Assembly: GCF_000282895.1 (NCBI RefSeq)
Contig: NZ_ALBQ01000023.1
Coordinates: forward strand, 1 to 64,000
DNA: 64,000 nucleotides
Source of the DNA: Sphingomonas sp. ATCC 31555
GTDB lineage: Bacteria; Pseudomonadota; Alphaproteobacteria; Sphingomonadales; Sphingomonadaceae
Direction of reading: 5' to 3'
Positions within the stretch are counted from its first letter, which is position 1, and each line of letters opens with the position of its first letter. Both the position numbers and the translations under genes were made by a program. Shown one piece after another: positions 18,547 to 27,910 of this stretch. Under the pieces are notes generated by a model, which saw only the letters and a program-made list of their open reading frames with translations, did not search any database and was not told where the DNA came from.

Positions 18547-19779
18547 TCAGCCCCGCTTCACCAGCGTTACCTGGAGCACGTCGATGCCGCCGCCGCGAAA
18601 ACCACCTTCGCAATACATCAGGTAATAGCGCCATAGCCGCACGAAGCGATCGTCGAACTGCGCCGGCAATAGGCCGGCCGAAGCCGCCGCATCGAAACTC
18701 TCGCGCCAGCGGCGCAGCGTTTCGGCATAATCCAGTCCGAAGCGATGGACATCGCGCCACTCCAGGCCCTTCGCTTCGGCCAACGCCCGAAACTCGCTCT
18801 CGCGCAGCAGCATGCCGCCTGGAAAGACATAGGTCTGAATAAAATCGACGTTGCGCGCATAACCCTCGTAGAGCGCGTCGTCGAAGGTAATGACCTGCAG
18901 CGCAGCGCGGCCGCCCGGCCTCAGCGCACGCGCGATCGCCGCAGCATAGTCGGGCCAATATTCCCGCCCCACCGCCTCCGCCATTTCGATACTCGCCACG
19001 GCGTCATACTGCCCGGCGACGTCGCGATAATCGGTAAGGCTGAAGCGCGCGCCTTCCATGCCGGCAGTGCGGGCCTCGGCCCAGGCCTTTTGCTCGGTCG
19101 ACAGTGTGATGCCGTGCACCTTCCGTCCCTGCCGCAGCGCCCGCTCGGCGAACGAACCCCAGCCGCAGCCGATTTCGAGGATCGTGTCGCCCGGCGCGGT
19201 CGCAGTGCGGTCGAGGATTGCCTGCAGCTTGGTATCCTGCGCCGCCTCCAGCGCTTCGTCGGCATCGGCAAAGATCGCGCTTGAGTAGCTCATCCCCGGA
19301 TCGAGCCAGCGCGTATAGAAGTCGTTCCCGAGGTCGTAATGGAACGCGATGTTCTTGCGCGATCCATCACGATGGTTGCGCCGCATCCAGTGCATCGCCC
19401 GGCGCGGTAGTAGCGAAAGCCCACGCGAGCGGGACCTGGCCGCCAGACCGGCGCGATTGCGGCTGAACAGCGCGAACAACTGCACCGGATCCGGGCTCGA
19501 CCACTCGCCCTTCTCCCACGCCTCGTACCAGCCTGAAGAGCCACCCGTCGCCAGCCGTACCAACGCCCGCCAGCTGTGTAGCGTCACCACCGCTGCCGGA
19601 CCCGCGGCACTGCCGCCCAGCAGCCGCGCCTGCCCGTCGGGCGTGAACACCTCCAGACTGCCCTCGGCGATGCCGCGGTCCAGTCGATCGAGTTGGCGAT
19701 GAAAGAAAGGGCCAAAAAGAGCTAGCGGCCCGTAGCCGCGCGACGCGACTCGTTCCCGATGCTGCACCGGAGCGTTCAT
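18547..19779 (-). CDS. cfa: cyclopropane-fatty-acyl-phospholipid synthase family protein
   Basis: SAM-dependent enzyme that methylates unsaturated acyl chains of membrane phospholipids, usually forming cyclopropane rings. The 410-residue protein has the SAM motif LEIGCGWGSFAERAL, the Cfa segment HYDLGNDFYTRWLD upstream, and the conserved SIEMAEAVGREYW and FPGGMLL regions. It lies 39 nt downstream of phrB on the same strand and probably forms an operon with it. This pairing recurs in light- and singlet-oxygen-responsive gene sets in other proteobacteria. Confidence 0.93.
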   Translation of the reverse strand: MNAPVQHRERVASRGYGPLALFGPFFHRQLDRLDRGIAEGSLEVFTPDGQARLLGGSAAGPAAVVTLHSWRALVRLATGGSSGWYEAWEKGEWSSPDPVQLFALFSRNRAGLAARSRSRGLSLLPRRAMHWMRRNHRDGSRKNIAFHYDLGNDFYTRWLDPGMSYSSAIFADADEALEAAQDTKLQAILDRTATAPGDTILEIGCGWGSFAERALRQGRKVHGITLSTEQKAWAEARTAGMEGARFSLTDYRDVAGQYDAVASIEMAEAVGREYWPDYAAAIARALRPGGRAALQVITFDDALYEGYARNVDFIQTYVFPGGMLLRESEFRALAEAKGLEWRDVHRFGLDYAETLRRWRESFDAAASAGLLPAQFDDRFVRLWRYYLMYCEGGFRGGGIDVLQVTLVKRG

Positions 19780-19818
19780 GCCGCGTTACATGCACGCTTG
19801 AACGTGCGGAGCAAGCCC

Positions 19819-21192
19819 TCAGCGGATTGCGCGCCCCGCGGCCAGTGCCCGTTCGCGAGCATCGGGATGGCTGATCCGCTTACGAGGATAGCCGGGCGGG
19901 CGACAGCCCGCCGCCTCCGGATCGTGGATCGCCGCATCTGGCAGCTTGGCAAGCTCGGGTACCCATTTGCGGATATAGCCCGCAGCATCGAATTTTTCGG
20001 ACTGGGCGAGCGGCGCCATCACCCGGCTCCATTGGCTGGAATCGATGCCCGAGCCGGAGATCCATTGCCAATTCACCGCGTTGTTGCCGTAATCGGCATC
20101 GACCAGCGTGTCCCAGAACCAGCGCTCGCCCTCGCGCCAGTCGATCAGCAGATGCTTGATCAGGAAGCTTGCGGCGATCATCCGAACCCGATTGTGCATC
20201 CAGCCGCTCGTCCAGAGCTGGCGCATGCCGGCGTCGACGATGGGATAGCCGGTCTGCCCCCGCTGCCAGGCGCGTAGATCGGCGTGCGCCTCCGCGCCGC
20301 TCCGCCAATCTAAGGCATCGAAGGACGGGCGGCCGTTCTTGGCGGCATAATCCGGATATTGGCAGATCAGGTTCTGGGCGAAGTCGCGCCAGCCCAGCTC
20401 ACGCAGATATTCCTCCACCTGTCCGCCCGTATTCTCCAGCGCGTGCCACACCTGCGTCGGCGAAACCTCACCGAAGTGGAGATGGGGGGAAAGGCGCGAG
20501 CTCCCCTCGATGGAGGGCAGGTTACGGGTATCGTCATAGCGCGCGGCATGCCGGCGGAAGTGTTGGAGACGTTTGCGCGCTCCCGCTTCACCGGGTTCCC
20601 ACTCCTCCCGGAGTCCGGTCGCCCAGTCAGGCGCGGTGGGAAGCAAGCGCCAATCCTCGAGTCGATCGCTTCCCGGCCATTTTCCGGGTGCCGGTATCCG
20701 ATGTGGTACGTGCAACGGCTCGGCCGGCGGCAGGCGTTCGCGCAGCGCCCGCCAGAATGGCGTGAAGATCTTGTAGGGCTTGCCCGCACCCGTGGTGACC
20801 GCACCCGGCGGAAGCAGATAGTTGCCATCATGGCAACAGAGCGTCAGCCGCTTGGCGACGGCCCGCTCGGCATTGCGCCACCATGGCTCGTAATGCCGGA
20901 TGCAATGGACGGTGGTCGCGCCGGTCTCCTCGGCAAGGCGGCCAAGTTGCTCGTCGCTGCTGCCTCGGCGGAGGATCAGCCGCGAGCCTTTCTCGCGTAG
21001 CGAATTGTCCAATGAGACCAGGCTATGGTGCAGCCACCAGCGCGAGGCCCCGCCCATTGCGCGATGCTTCGCACTTTCATCGTCTAGCACATAAACCGGG
21101 ATTACTGGGCCTGCCTCTATCGCGGCGACGAGCGCGGGCTGATCGGCAAGACGGAGATCGCGGCGGAACCATAGAAGAACGGGTGCGGTCAT
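19819..21192 (-). CDS. phrB: deoxyribodipyrimidine photolyase
   Basis: FAD-dependent blue-light DNA repair enzyme for cyclobutane pyrimidine dimers. Start at ATG 21192 (MTAPVLLWFRRDLRL). The N-terminal antenna-binding Rossmann domain is followed by the FAD domain with RNLPSIEGSSRLSPHLHFGE, TGYPIVDAGMRQLWTSGWMHNR, and the C-terminal YGNNAVNWQW. The 457-residue length is typical of class I photolyases. The open frame continues upstream to 21975, but that part is antisense to the lipid kinase gene and is not protein-like. cfa follows after 39 nt. Confidence 0.95.
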   Translation of the reverse strand: MTAPVLLWFRRDLRLADQPALVAAIEAGPVIPVYVLDDESAKHRAMGGASRWWLHHSLVSLDNSLREKGSRLILRRGSSDEQLGRLAEETGATTVHCIRHYEPWWRNAERAVAKRLTLCCHDGNYLLPPGAVTTGAGKPYKIFTPFWRALRERLPPAEPLHVPHRIPAPGKWPGSDRLEDWRLLPTAPDWATGLREEWEPGEAGARKRLQHFRRHAARYDDTRNLPSIEGSSRLSPHLHFGEVSPTQVWHALENTGGQVEEYLRELGWRDFAQNLICQYPDYAAKNGRPSFDALDWRSGAEAHADLRAWQRGQTGYPIVDAGMRQLWTSGWMHNRVRMIAASFLIKHLLIDWREGERWFWDTLVDADYGNNAVNWQWISGSGIDSSQWSRVMAPLAQSEKFDAAGYIRKWVPELAKLPDAAIHDPEAAGCRPPGYPRKRISHPDARERALAAGRAIR

Positions 21193-21306
21193 GCGCCCAC
21201 AAACGCGCAAGGCGGACGGGTGGCGACCTGTCCGCTGGAACAGGGGGCGACGGACCTTATCCGCCCGCGCGGGCGTTACGCTGCCGTCATCAATCGAGGG
21301 TTTCCC

Positions 21307-22197
21307 ATGGCATTTCAATCGGCGGCGATGGTCGTCAACACCAAATCCCGCCATGGCCGTGACTGGTTCGATCGTGCCTGCGCCCGTTTTCACGATCAGG
21401 ACATGCCTGTCGACGCGCATGCGGTGGACGACCCCAGCCAGCTGGAGGCGACGCTCGACGCAGCGCTTGCGAAGAACCCGGAAATGGTGATCCTCGGCGG
21501 TGGCGACGGCACGATCAGCGGTCTTGTTGATCGCCTGGTCGGCAAGGGCGTGACGCTGGGCGTTTTGCCGCTGGGCACCGCCAACAGCTTCGCCCGCTCG
21601 CTGGGTATCCCGCTCGACGTTGATGGCGCCGTCGACGCGATCCTTGCCGGACAGCCGAAGCGGATCGATCTCGGCATGGTCGATGACGATTATTTCGCCA
21701 GCACCGCCGCGATCGGGCTTTCGCCGCAGATCGCGGAAACCGTGCCGCACAACGCCAAGCGCTGGTTTGGCCGCATGGGCTATCTCAGCTGGGCAGCGAT
21801 CCAGTTTCTGAAGTTCAAGCCCTTCACCGTCATCGTCGGCGAAGGCAAGGAGGCGGAGCGGATGCGCGCGGTGGAGGTAAGAATCTCCAACGGCCCATTC
21901 CATGGCGGCACCGAACTGGTTGACGAGGCCGGCGTGGCCTCCGGCGAGATCGTCGTCCAGGTCGTCAAAGGCCACGTAAAGTCGCGTCTGGTGCGCAACT
22001 GGGCAGCCTCTGTTCTGCGGCTGGATGCCCGCAAGGAGGATACGATCACCTTCCGCGGCAAGGCGCTTCGGGTGGCGACCGAGCCGGTGCTGCCGATTTC
22101 GATCGACGGCGAGGTGCTCGCCAAGACACCGGTGACGGCGAAGGTGGCGCCGGCGGTCATTGATGTGATGGTGCCCGTGGCAGTGGGAGCGAAGTAG
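21307..22197 (+). CDS. diacylglycerol kinase-family lipid kinase
   Basis: Member of the LCB5/DAGK catalytic family that phosphorylates lipids such as diacylglycerol. Start at ATG 21307 (MAFQSAAMVVNTKS) rather than 21220. The P-loop-like GGGDGTISG, then LPLGTANSFARSLG and the C-terminal beta-sandwich with NGPFHGG and SIDGE are all present. Length 296 is normal. It has no membrane segments. It is divergent from phrB and ends before a long hairpin and convergent valS. Confidence 0.9.
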   Translation: MAFQSAAMVVNTKSRHGRDWFDRACARFHDQDMPVDAHAVDDPSQLEATLDAALAKNPEMVILGGGDGTISGLVDRLVGKGVTLGVLPLGTANSFARSLGIPLDVDGAVDAILAGQPKRIDLGMVDDDYFASTAAIGLSPQIAETVPHNAKRWFGRMGYLSWAAIQFLKFKPFTVIVGEGKEAERMRAVEVRISNGPFHGGTELVDEAGVASGEIVVQVVKGHVKSRLVRNWAASVLRLDARKEDTITFRGKALRVATEPVLPISIDGEVLAKTPVTAKVAPAVIDVMVPVAVGAK

Positions 22198-22207
22198 CTA
22201 AATACGA

Positions 22208-22300
22208 GCCACCCTCACTCCCATCGCCGGCGCGATGCCCCCTCTCATGTCGAAAAGGAAGAGGCCTGCCGCCAAAGGCGGTGGGAAAGGTGAGGGTGGC
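22208..22300. repeat. long imperfect inverted repeat between convergent genes
   Basis: The outer arms GCCACCCTCAC (22208-22218) and GTGAGGGTGGC (22290-22300) are perfect complements. The pairing continues inward, after a small bulge, as TCCCATCGCC against GGCGGTGGGA with one wobble pair. It fills most of the gap between the lipid kinase stop (22197) and the valS stop (22309). It could act as a bidirectional terminator or be a dispersed extragenic palindrome. Confidence 0.5.
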
Positions 22301-22308
22301 CGATGGCC

Positions 22309-24993
22309 CTACCCCAGCCGCGCCAACGCCGCCGACAGCCGCTCGGCCTCGGCCGCCTTTTCGGCATGATCCGCCCGCGCCTTCTCGACCGCCTCGGGCT
22401 TGGCCCGCTCGACGAAGCTGGGGTTGCCAAGCCGGCCTGCGAGGCTGTCGCGCTCCTTCTCGGCGGCGGAGATTGCCTTGGTCAGTCGGGCGCGCTCGGC
22501 GTCCAGATCCACCACATCGCCGAGCGGCAGTACGAACGTCGCCTCGTCGAGAACGACCTGAAGCGCGCCGCCCGCAGGCGCATCGCCTTGAGCCTGATCG
22601 ACGCGGGCCAGCCGCGCCAACGCCGCCTCTTGTCCGATCAAACGCGCCGCCGTGTCGGCGGAGGCGTCCCGGACGTGCAGCGCCAGCCGCGCGCCCGGTG
22701 GCACGTTGAGCTCGGTCCGCGCCGCACGGATCTCGCTCACCAACCGGATCAGCCAGTCTATCTCCTGCGCCGCGGACGGATCGAGCGCCCGCGCATCCGC
22801 CATCGGCCACTTGGCCACGATCAGGTCATGCTCGCGTGGGCCCATCTTCGACCACAGCTCTTCGGTGATGAAGGGCATGAACGGGTGGAGCATGACGAGG
22901 ATCTGGTCGAGCGCCCAGCCTGCGACCGCGCGGGTCTCCTCCGCGTCCGCCGCGGCAACGCCCTCGCCCTGCAGCACCGGCTTGATGAGCTCGAGATACC
23001 AGTCACAGAAGCGGCTCCAGACGAACTGGTAGATGCTGTTCGCCGCCTCGTCGAAGCGCAGGTCGGCCAGCGCCAGATCCAGCGCCTGCACCGTCGCGAT
23101 GGTTTCCGCGATGATCCAGCGGTTTACCGCCAGTTCCGCAGTCGGCGCCTCAAGATGCTTGCTGGCGGAAATGCCGTTCGCTTGGCAGAAGCGCGCAGCA
23201 TTCCACAGCTTGGTCGCGAAGTTGCGATAGCCCTCGAGCCGCTTCTCATCCATCTTAATGTCGCGGCCCTGGCTCTCCATCGCCGCCATGAAGAAGCGCA
23301 GCGCATCGGCGCCGTACTTGTCGATCATCCCCAGCGGGTCGACCGTGTTGCCCTTGGACTTGGACATCTTCTGGCCGTCCGCCGCACGGACAAGACCGTG
23401 GAGATATAAGGTCTTGAACGGCACCTCTTTCATGAAGTGCAAGCCCTGCATCATCATCCTCGCATCCCAGAAGAACAGGATGTCGAAGCCGGAAATCAGC
23501 ACGTCGTTCGAGTAGCGGCCGCCGAGCGTCGGGTCGCTGTTCTCCGGCCAGCCGAGCGTCGCGAACGGCCACAGCGCCGAGGAGAACCAGGTATCGAGCA
23601 CGTCCGGATCACGAGTAAGCGCAACGCCCTCGCCGGCCTGCGCCTGCGCCTCTTCCTCGGTCTCGGCGACATAGGCCTTGCCGTCGGCATCGAACCAGGC
23701 CGGGATGCGATGCCCCCACCAGAGCTGGCGGCTGACGCACCAGGGCTGGATGTTCTCCATCCAGTTGAAATAGGTCTTTTCCCAGCTCTTCGGCACGATC
23801 TTCGTCGCGCCCGAGCGGACCGCCTCGATCGCCGGCTTGGCGAGCGTCGCGGCGTCGACATACCATTGGTCGGTCAGCCACGGCTCGATCACCTGGCCCG
23901 ATCGGTCGCCATATGGGGTCTGGATCGTGCGCGGTTCGGCGTCGTGCTCGACGCCTTCCTTGTCGACAAAGGGCACGAGGAAGCCCTCGTCCTTCAGCCG
24001 CGCGACGATCGCCTTGCGCGCCTCGAAGCGATCGAGCCCGATCAGCTCGGCGGGAACCAGCCCATCCTGCGTCTGGCAGATCGCCGCCTTGGCATCGAGC
24101 ATGTTGAGCATCTCGCCGGCCTTGATCCCGGCGCGGACACCCACTTCGAAGTCGTTGAAATCATGGCCCGGCGTGATCTTCACCGCGCCCGAACCGAGTT
24201 CCGGATCGGCATGCTCGTCGCCGACGATCGGGATCAGGCGGCCGGTGATCGGCAGCTTGACCTGCTTGCCGATCAGGGCCTTGTAGCGCGCGTCCTCGGG
24301 ATGCACGGCGACGGCCATGTCGGCGAGCATCGTCTCGGGCCGCGTCGTCGCGACCTGGATGAAGCCCGATCCGTCCGCCAGCGGATAGCGCAGGTGCCAG
24401 AAATTGCCGCGGACTTCCTTGGTCTCGACCTCGAGGTCCGAGATCGCGGTGCCAAGGCCCGGATCCCAGTTCACCAGCCGCTTGTCGCGATAGAGCAGCC
24501 CCTGGCGGTGCAGTTCGACGAACACCTTGAGGACGGCCTTGGAGAAGCCCTCGTCCATGGTGAAGCGCTCGTTCGCCCAGTCCATCGAACAGCCGAGACG
24601 GCGCAGCTGGCGGGTGATCTGGCCGCCGCTCTCCGCCTTCCACTTCCACACCTTGTCGACGAACGCCTCGCGGGTGAAGTCGGTACGCTTCTGCCCCGCA
24701 GCGTTGAGCTGGCGCTCGACCACCATCTGCGTGGCGATGCCGGCATGGTCGGTGCCGACCACCCAGCGCGCGTCCTTGCCCTTCAGCCGCGCGTGGCGGA
24801 CGAGGATGTCCTGCAGCGTGTTGTCGAGCGCGTGGCCGATATGCAGGCTGCCCGTCACATTGGGCGGCGGGTTGACGATCGTCCAGGGCTCGGCGCCAGT
24901 GCGCTCGGGGCGGAACAAGCCTTCGTCTTCCCAATGGGTGTACCAGCGGGATTCGATGTCGGCGGGGTCGAAGGTCTTGGGGAGTTCGGTCAT
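22309..24993 (-). CDS. valS: valine-tRNA ligase
   Basis: Class I aminoacyl-tRNA synthetase. The 894-residue protein has the HIGH motif (51-54, within [15 protein letters not shown]), the editing domain, the KMSKSKGN signature, the anticodon-binding domain with WNAARFC, and the C-terminal coiled-coil typical of ValRS (alternating Glu/Arg/Ala, last 65 or so residues). It appears monocistronic: the next gene on the same strand begins after its own stop and gap. Confidence 0.97.
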   Translation of the reverse strand: MTELPKTFDPADIESRWYTHWEDEGLFRPERTGAEPWTIVNPPPNVTGSLHIGHALDNTLQDILVRHARLKGKDARWVVGTDHAGIATQMVVERQLNAAGQKRTDFTREAFVDKVWKWKAESGGQITRQLRRLGCSMDWANERFTMDEGFSKAVLKVFVELHRQGLLYRDKRLVNWDPGLGTAISDLEVETKEVRGNFWHLRYPLADGSGFIQVATTRPETMLADMAVAVHPEDARYKALIGKQVKLPITGRLIPIVGDEHADPELGSGAVKITPGHDFNDFEVGVRAGIKAGEMLNMLDAKAAICQTQDGLVPAELIGLDRFEARKAIVARLKDEGFLVPFVDKEGVEHDAEPRTIQTPYGDRSGQVIEPWLTDQWYVDAATLAKPAIEAVRSGATKIVPKSWEKTYFNWMENIQPWCVSRQLWWGHRIPAWFDADGKAYVAETEEEAQAQAGEGVALTRDPDVLDTWFSSALWPFATLGWPENSDPTLGGRYSNDVLISGFDILFFWDARMMMQGLHFMKEVPFKTLYLHGLVRAADGQKMSKSKGNTVDPLGMIDKYGADALRFFMAAMESQGRDIKMDEKRLEGYRNFATKLWNAARFCQANGISASKHLEAPTAELAVNRWIIAETIATVQALDLALADLRFDEAANSIYQFVWSRFCDWYLELIKPVLQGEGVAAADAEETRAVAGWALDQILVMLHPFMPFITEELWSKMGPREHDLIVAKWPMADARALDPSAAQEIDWLIRLVSEIRAARTELNVPPGARLALHVRDASADTAARLIGQEAALARLARVDQAQGDAPAGGALQVVLDEATFVLPLGDVVDLDAERARLTKAISAAEKERDSLAGRLGNPSFVERAKPEAVEKARADHAEKAAEAERLSAALARLG

Positions 24994-25049
24994 GATGACA
25001 GAGGCTTTAGCGTCGCCCCTGCCCTGCGCACAACCCTAAGCGACGGTGC

Positions 25050-25403
25050 TCAGCTCAGGCTGCTGAGCACCTTGTCGACCCGGTCCAGAGTGAAGGGCTT
25101 GGAAAGCACTGGCCGGTCCCGATGCGGAACGGCGATGCTGTCGTCCGCACCGCCAGTTGCGAGCACGAAGGGAATGCCGAGTTCGGCAAGCTTGTCCGCA
25201 ATGGGCCAGCTTTGTTCGCCGCCGCGCAGGTTTACATCAAGGATCGCCGCATCGATGCCGCCGGCACCGATCCGGTCCAGCGCCTCTGCGACGTTGTCGG
25301 CGGTTCCTGCCGGCACGCGATCGAGTGCGTCGAGGAAATCCTCCAACATCATGGCGATCAAAGGCTCGTCTTCGACGATCAGAATGTTACGCGGACCCTG
25401 CAT
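25050..25403 (-). CDS. single-domain response regulator (FAT GUY-like)
   Basis: Receiver domain with no output domain. Start at ATG 25403 (MQGPRNILIVEDE, 117 residues) rather than 25442. Acidic pocket Glu11-Asp12, phospho-acceptor Asp56, Thr83 and Lys102 (LSKPF) are intact. The segment PFVLATGG (78-85) matches the FAT GUY pattern PFxxATG(G/Y) known from alphaproteobacterial single-domain regulators, some of which act in the general stress response. It begins 39 nt after the cckA stop, so it is probably co-transcribed with cckA. The partner kinase is unknown. Confidence 0.82.
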   Translation of the reverse strand: MQGPRNILIVEDEPLIAMMLEDFLDALDRVPAGTADNVAEALDRIGAGGIDAAILDVNLRGGEQSWPIADKLAELGIPFVLATGGADDSIAVPHRDRPVLSKPFTLDRVDKVLSSLS

Positions 25404-25442
25404 ATTACCCCCTTCGCAGGAAAACTGTTGCATGCCAAGCAC

Positions 25443-27827
25443 TTATTCTGGCGCTACGATGTCCCGCACCGCCTCTGCAAGTTGCTGTACCGAAAAGGGT
25501 TTCGGGAGAAAGGCAACATTGTCGAGATCGATCGATCGTCGCAATTGTTCCTCTGCATATCCCGACATGAACAGAATGGGCAGGTCCGGCCAGCGCTCCC
25601 GAACCTTGCGGGCCATGCTGGGCCCGTCCATCACCGGCATCACCACGTCGGAAAGCAACAGATCAGGCTTCTCCATCGACGCGATCGTTTCGAGCGCCAC
25701 TTCGCCATTTTCGGCCGTTACCACCGTATAGCCCTGGCGGGTTAGCGCGCGTTCGGCGATCGCCCGCACCATGTCTTCGTCCTCCACCACCAGGATCGTG
25801 CCGGAACCCCACAGGTCGGCGGGCCGCTCCTTGACGACGGGCAGCTTCGCCACCGCCGCTTCCGGTGTTGCGTGGACTGGCAAGTAAATGGTGAACTGCG
25901 CCCCGCCCAGCGGCGTGTTCTCCGCGAAGATATAGCCGCCGGACTGTTTGATGATGCCGTACACCGTCGAAAGCCCCAGACCCGTTCCCTTGCCGACTTC
26001 CTTGGTTGTGAAGAACGGCTCCCAGATCTTCGGCAGGATCTCCGGCGGAATGCCCGTGCCGGTATCGGAGATACGCAGGGCGGTATAGTCGCCTACCGGC
26101 AGGACATCGTCGTCCATGCGCCGCACATCGGCCGACGAGACCGACAGCGTCTCGATCGTCAGCGATCCGCCACCGCTGGGATTCTTGCTCAGCATCGAAT
26201 CGCGGGCGTTGACGGCCAAGTTGACGACAACTTGTTCCAGCTGACCAGGATCTGCACGCACCGGCCCCAGGTTGCGGCCGTGTTTGACGTCCAGCGTAAC
26301 GGTTTCGCCGAGCAGGCGCTTGAGCAGATTCGAGACTTCCGAAATGATGTCCGGCAGTTGCAGCACCTGGGGCCGCAGCGTCTGCTGTCGCGAAAATGCG
26401 AGCAGCTGCCGCGTCAGGCTGGCGGCCCGATTCGAATTGGCGCGAATCTGCTGAATATCGTCATAGTCGCTATCGCCGGGCGAGTGCCGCATTAGCATCA
26501 GGTCACAATGCCCGATAATGGCCGTGAGGATATTATTGAAGTCATGAGCCACGCCACCGGCGAGCTGGCCGACAGCCTGCATCTTCGTCGCCTGCGCCAC
26601 CTGGCGCTTCAGCTTGCCTTCCTCGCCCATATCCCGCAGGCTGAGTAGCACCGCTGCGTCCCCTAGCCCCCGCGCGCCGGCGATTGTAATGGCAACGGGA
26701 TCTTCCGCAGTGTCCTTCAGCCGAACCGTAATCTCCAGCGACTTGGGGGCGCCTCCGGCAAAACGCCGCACTGCGTCGGCGAGTGCGGCCTTATCCTCCC
26801 GAATGACGAGGTCGCCGGGGTAGAGCGGCGGGGTACCGCCCTGCACGCGGGCAGAACGCATGAAAGCTTCGTTCATGGTTACGAACCGACCATCGCGATC
26901 GACGAGTGCGAGCCCCGTCGGCAAAAGGGCGATCAGCGAACGGACGTCTGTGGAGCTGCTGCCGCCAGCCCCGCCCATCGCTAGGGGCTCTTCGTCGAGC
27001 AGAGCCACCAGCAGCGGCGCGTCTTCTCCCTCAAGAAACGGAATCTGAAGGAGCCGCAGCGGCGTCGCTTCCCGCCCCTCGCGTTCGAACCAAATCTGCC
27101 CCCGCACATCGGTGCTGAGCAGCTGCGCGAAATCCAGACCCTCGGCCACAGCGTCCGCATCGCCAAGCGCCCGCTGCCGAAACACGCGATTGGCCGAGCG
27201 AACTTGGCCGTCTGGTGCGACCAGCACCACCATCACCCCTGCCCCCCCCAAACGGTCGCCGGTGGGGCCAGCAATCAGCCCCTGGATCTGGACGGCCAAG
27301 TCGAGGGCGTTAACGCCGATGAACCGCCAAACAAGCGAGTCGTCGCCCACCCGCGCCACCCGCACGGCCACTCTTGCCCCAAAGATGTGAACGTCGTCGC
27401 ATCGTGCCTCGCCGTCCCGCCAGGCGGCGCGGGCGCAGGCACCCAGCGCCTGCGCACCAGCCTCGCCAATGGGTAGGCTGGGCGGCGTCGGCCAACCGCC
27501 GAACAGCGCCTCGTATCGTGGGTTGGCGCAGACCAACCTTCCACTGCGATCCGTGACCGCCAGCGCATCGTCGCTGGCCGAGGCGAGCGCATGGGCGATC
27601 GCCCAATCGGTGTGACGCTCGACATGAAGCGGGGAGCGAAACAGCCGAGCCACGCCGACCAACACACCGGTTGCCAACAACGCGGCCGCCACGAAGCCGA
27701 TCGCGATCGTCCGATCGCCGATCGTCAGAAGGATCAACCCGCCCGTCGCAATGCCAGTGAAAACCGCTACCGCGAGCGGCAGCAGCAGCGAAGGCTTCGG
27801 AATTTCGACAGCTGGCAGACCGGCCAT
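25443..27827 (-). CDS. cckA: hybrid histidine kinase CckA
   Basis: Hybrid kinase that, in alphaproteobacteria, feeds the CckA-ChpT-CtrA phosphorelay controlling cell cycle and motility. Two membrane helices lie in the first 65 or so residues, followed by PAS domains (about 75-410), the H-box [20 protein letters not shown], an HATPase domain with [18 protein letters not shown], and a C-terminal receiver ([14 protein letters not shown], acceptor in [13 protein letters not shown]). Length 794 and architecture fit CckA well. chpT and ctrA are not in this window. Confidence 0.9.
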   Translation of the reverse strand: MAGLPAVEIPKPSLLLPLAVAVFTGIATGGLILLTIGDRTIAIGFVAAALLATGVLVGVARLFRSPLHVERHTDWAIAHALASASDDALAVTDRSGRLVCANPRYEALFGGWPTPPSLPIGEAGAQALGACARAAWRDGEARCDDVHIFGARVAVRVARVGDDSLVWRFIGVNALDLAVQIQGLIAGPTGDRLGGAGVMVVLVAPDGQVRSANRVFRQRALGDADAVAEGLDFAQLLSTDVRGQIWFEREGREATPLRLLQIPFLEGEDAPLLVALLDEEPLAMGGAGGSSSTDVRSLIALLPTGLALVDRDGRFVTMNEAFMRSARVQGGTPPLYPGDLVIREDKAALADAVRRFAGGAPKSLEITVRLKDTAEDPVAITIAGARGLGDAAVLLSLRDMGEEGKLKRQVAQATKMQAVGQLAGGVAHDFNNILTAIIGHCDLMLMRHSPGDSDYDDIQQIRANSNRAASLTRQLLAFSRQQTLRPQVLQLPDIISEVSNLLKRLLGETVTLDVKHGRNLGPVRADPGQLEQVVVNLAVNARDSMLSKNPSGGGSLTIETLSVSSADVRRMDDDVLPVGDYTALRISDTGTGIPPEILPKIWEPFFTTKEVGKGTGLGLSTVYGIIKQSGGYIFAENTPLGGAQFTIYLPVHATPEAAVAKLPVVKERPADLWGSGTILVVEDEDMVRAIAERALTRQGYTVVTAENGEVALETIASMEKPDLLLSDVVMPVMDGPSMARKVRERWPDLPILFMSGYAEEQLRRSIDLDNVAFLPKPFSVQQLAEAVRDIVAPE

Positions 27828-27874
27828 CCGCCACCGATGTGCCGTTGTGGGGCGACCGTCAAGCGCGCAAACGA

Positions 27875-27902
27875 CTTCCCGCGCGCGAAGGCGCGCGGGA
27901 AG
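27875..27902 (-). terminator. hairpin after the M13 peptidase gene
   Basis: A perfect 12-bp stem, CTTCCCGCGCGC / GCGCGCGGGAAG with a 4-nt loop, lies just downstream of the M13 peptidase stop (27911) and upstream of cckA. There is only a short T-rich trail on the minus strand, so intrinsic termination is plausible but not certain. Confidence 0.55.
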
Positions 27903-27910
27903 CTGCCGAC

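Noticed and set aside
21237..21275. GGAAC upstream of the lipid kinase as an EcfG promoter
   Set aside because: No GTT at the right distance; the nearest CGTT is about ten bases too far.
21193..21975. N-terminal extension of phrB
   Set aside because: The extension is antisense to the lipid kinase gene and not photolyase-like; the family N-terminus starts at 21192.
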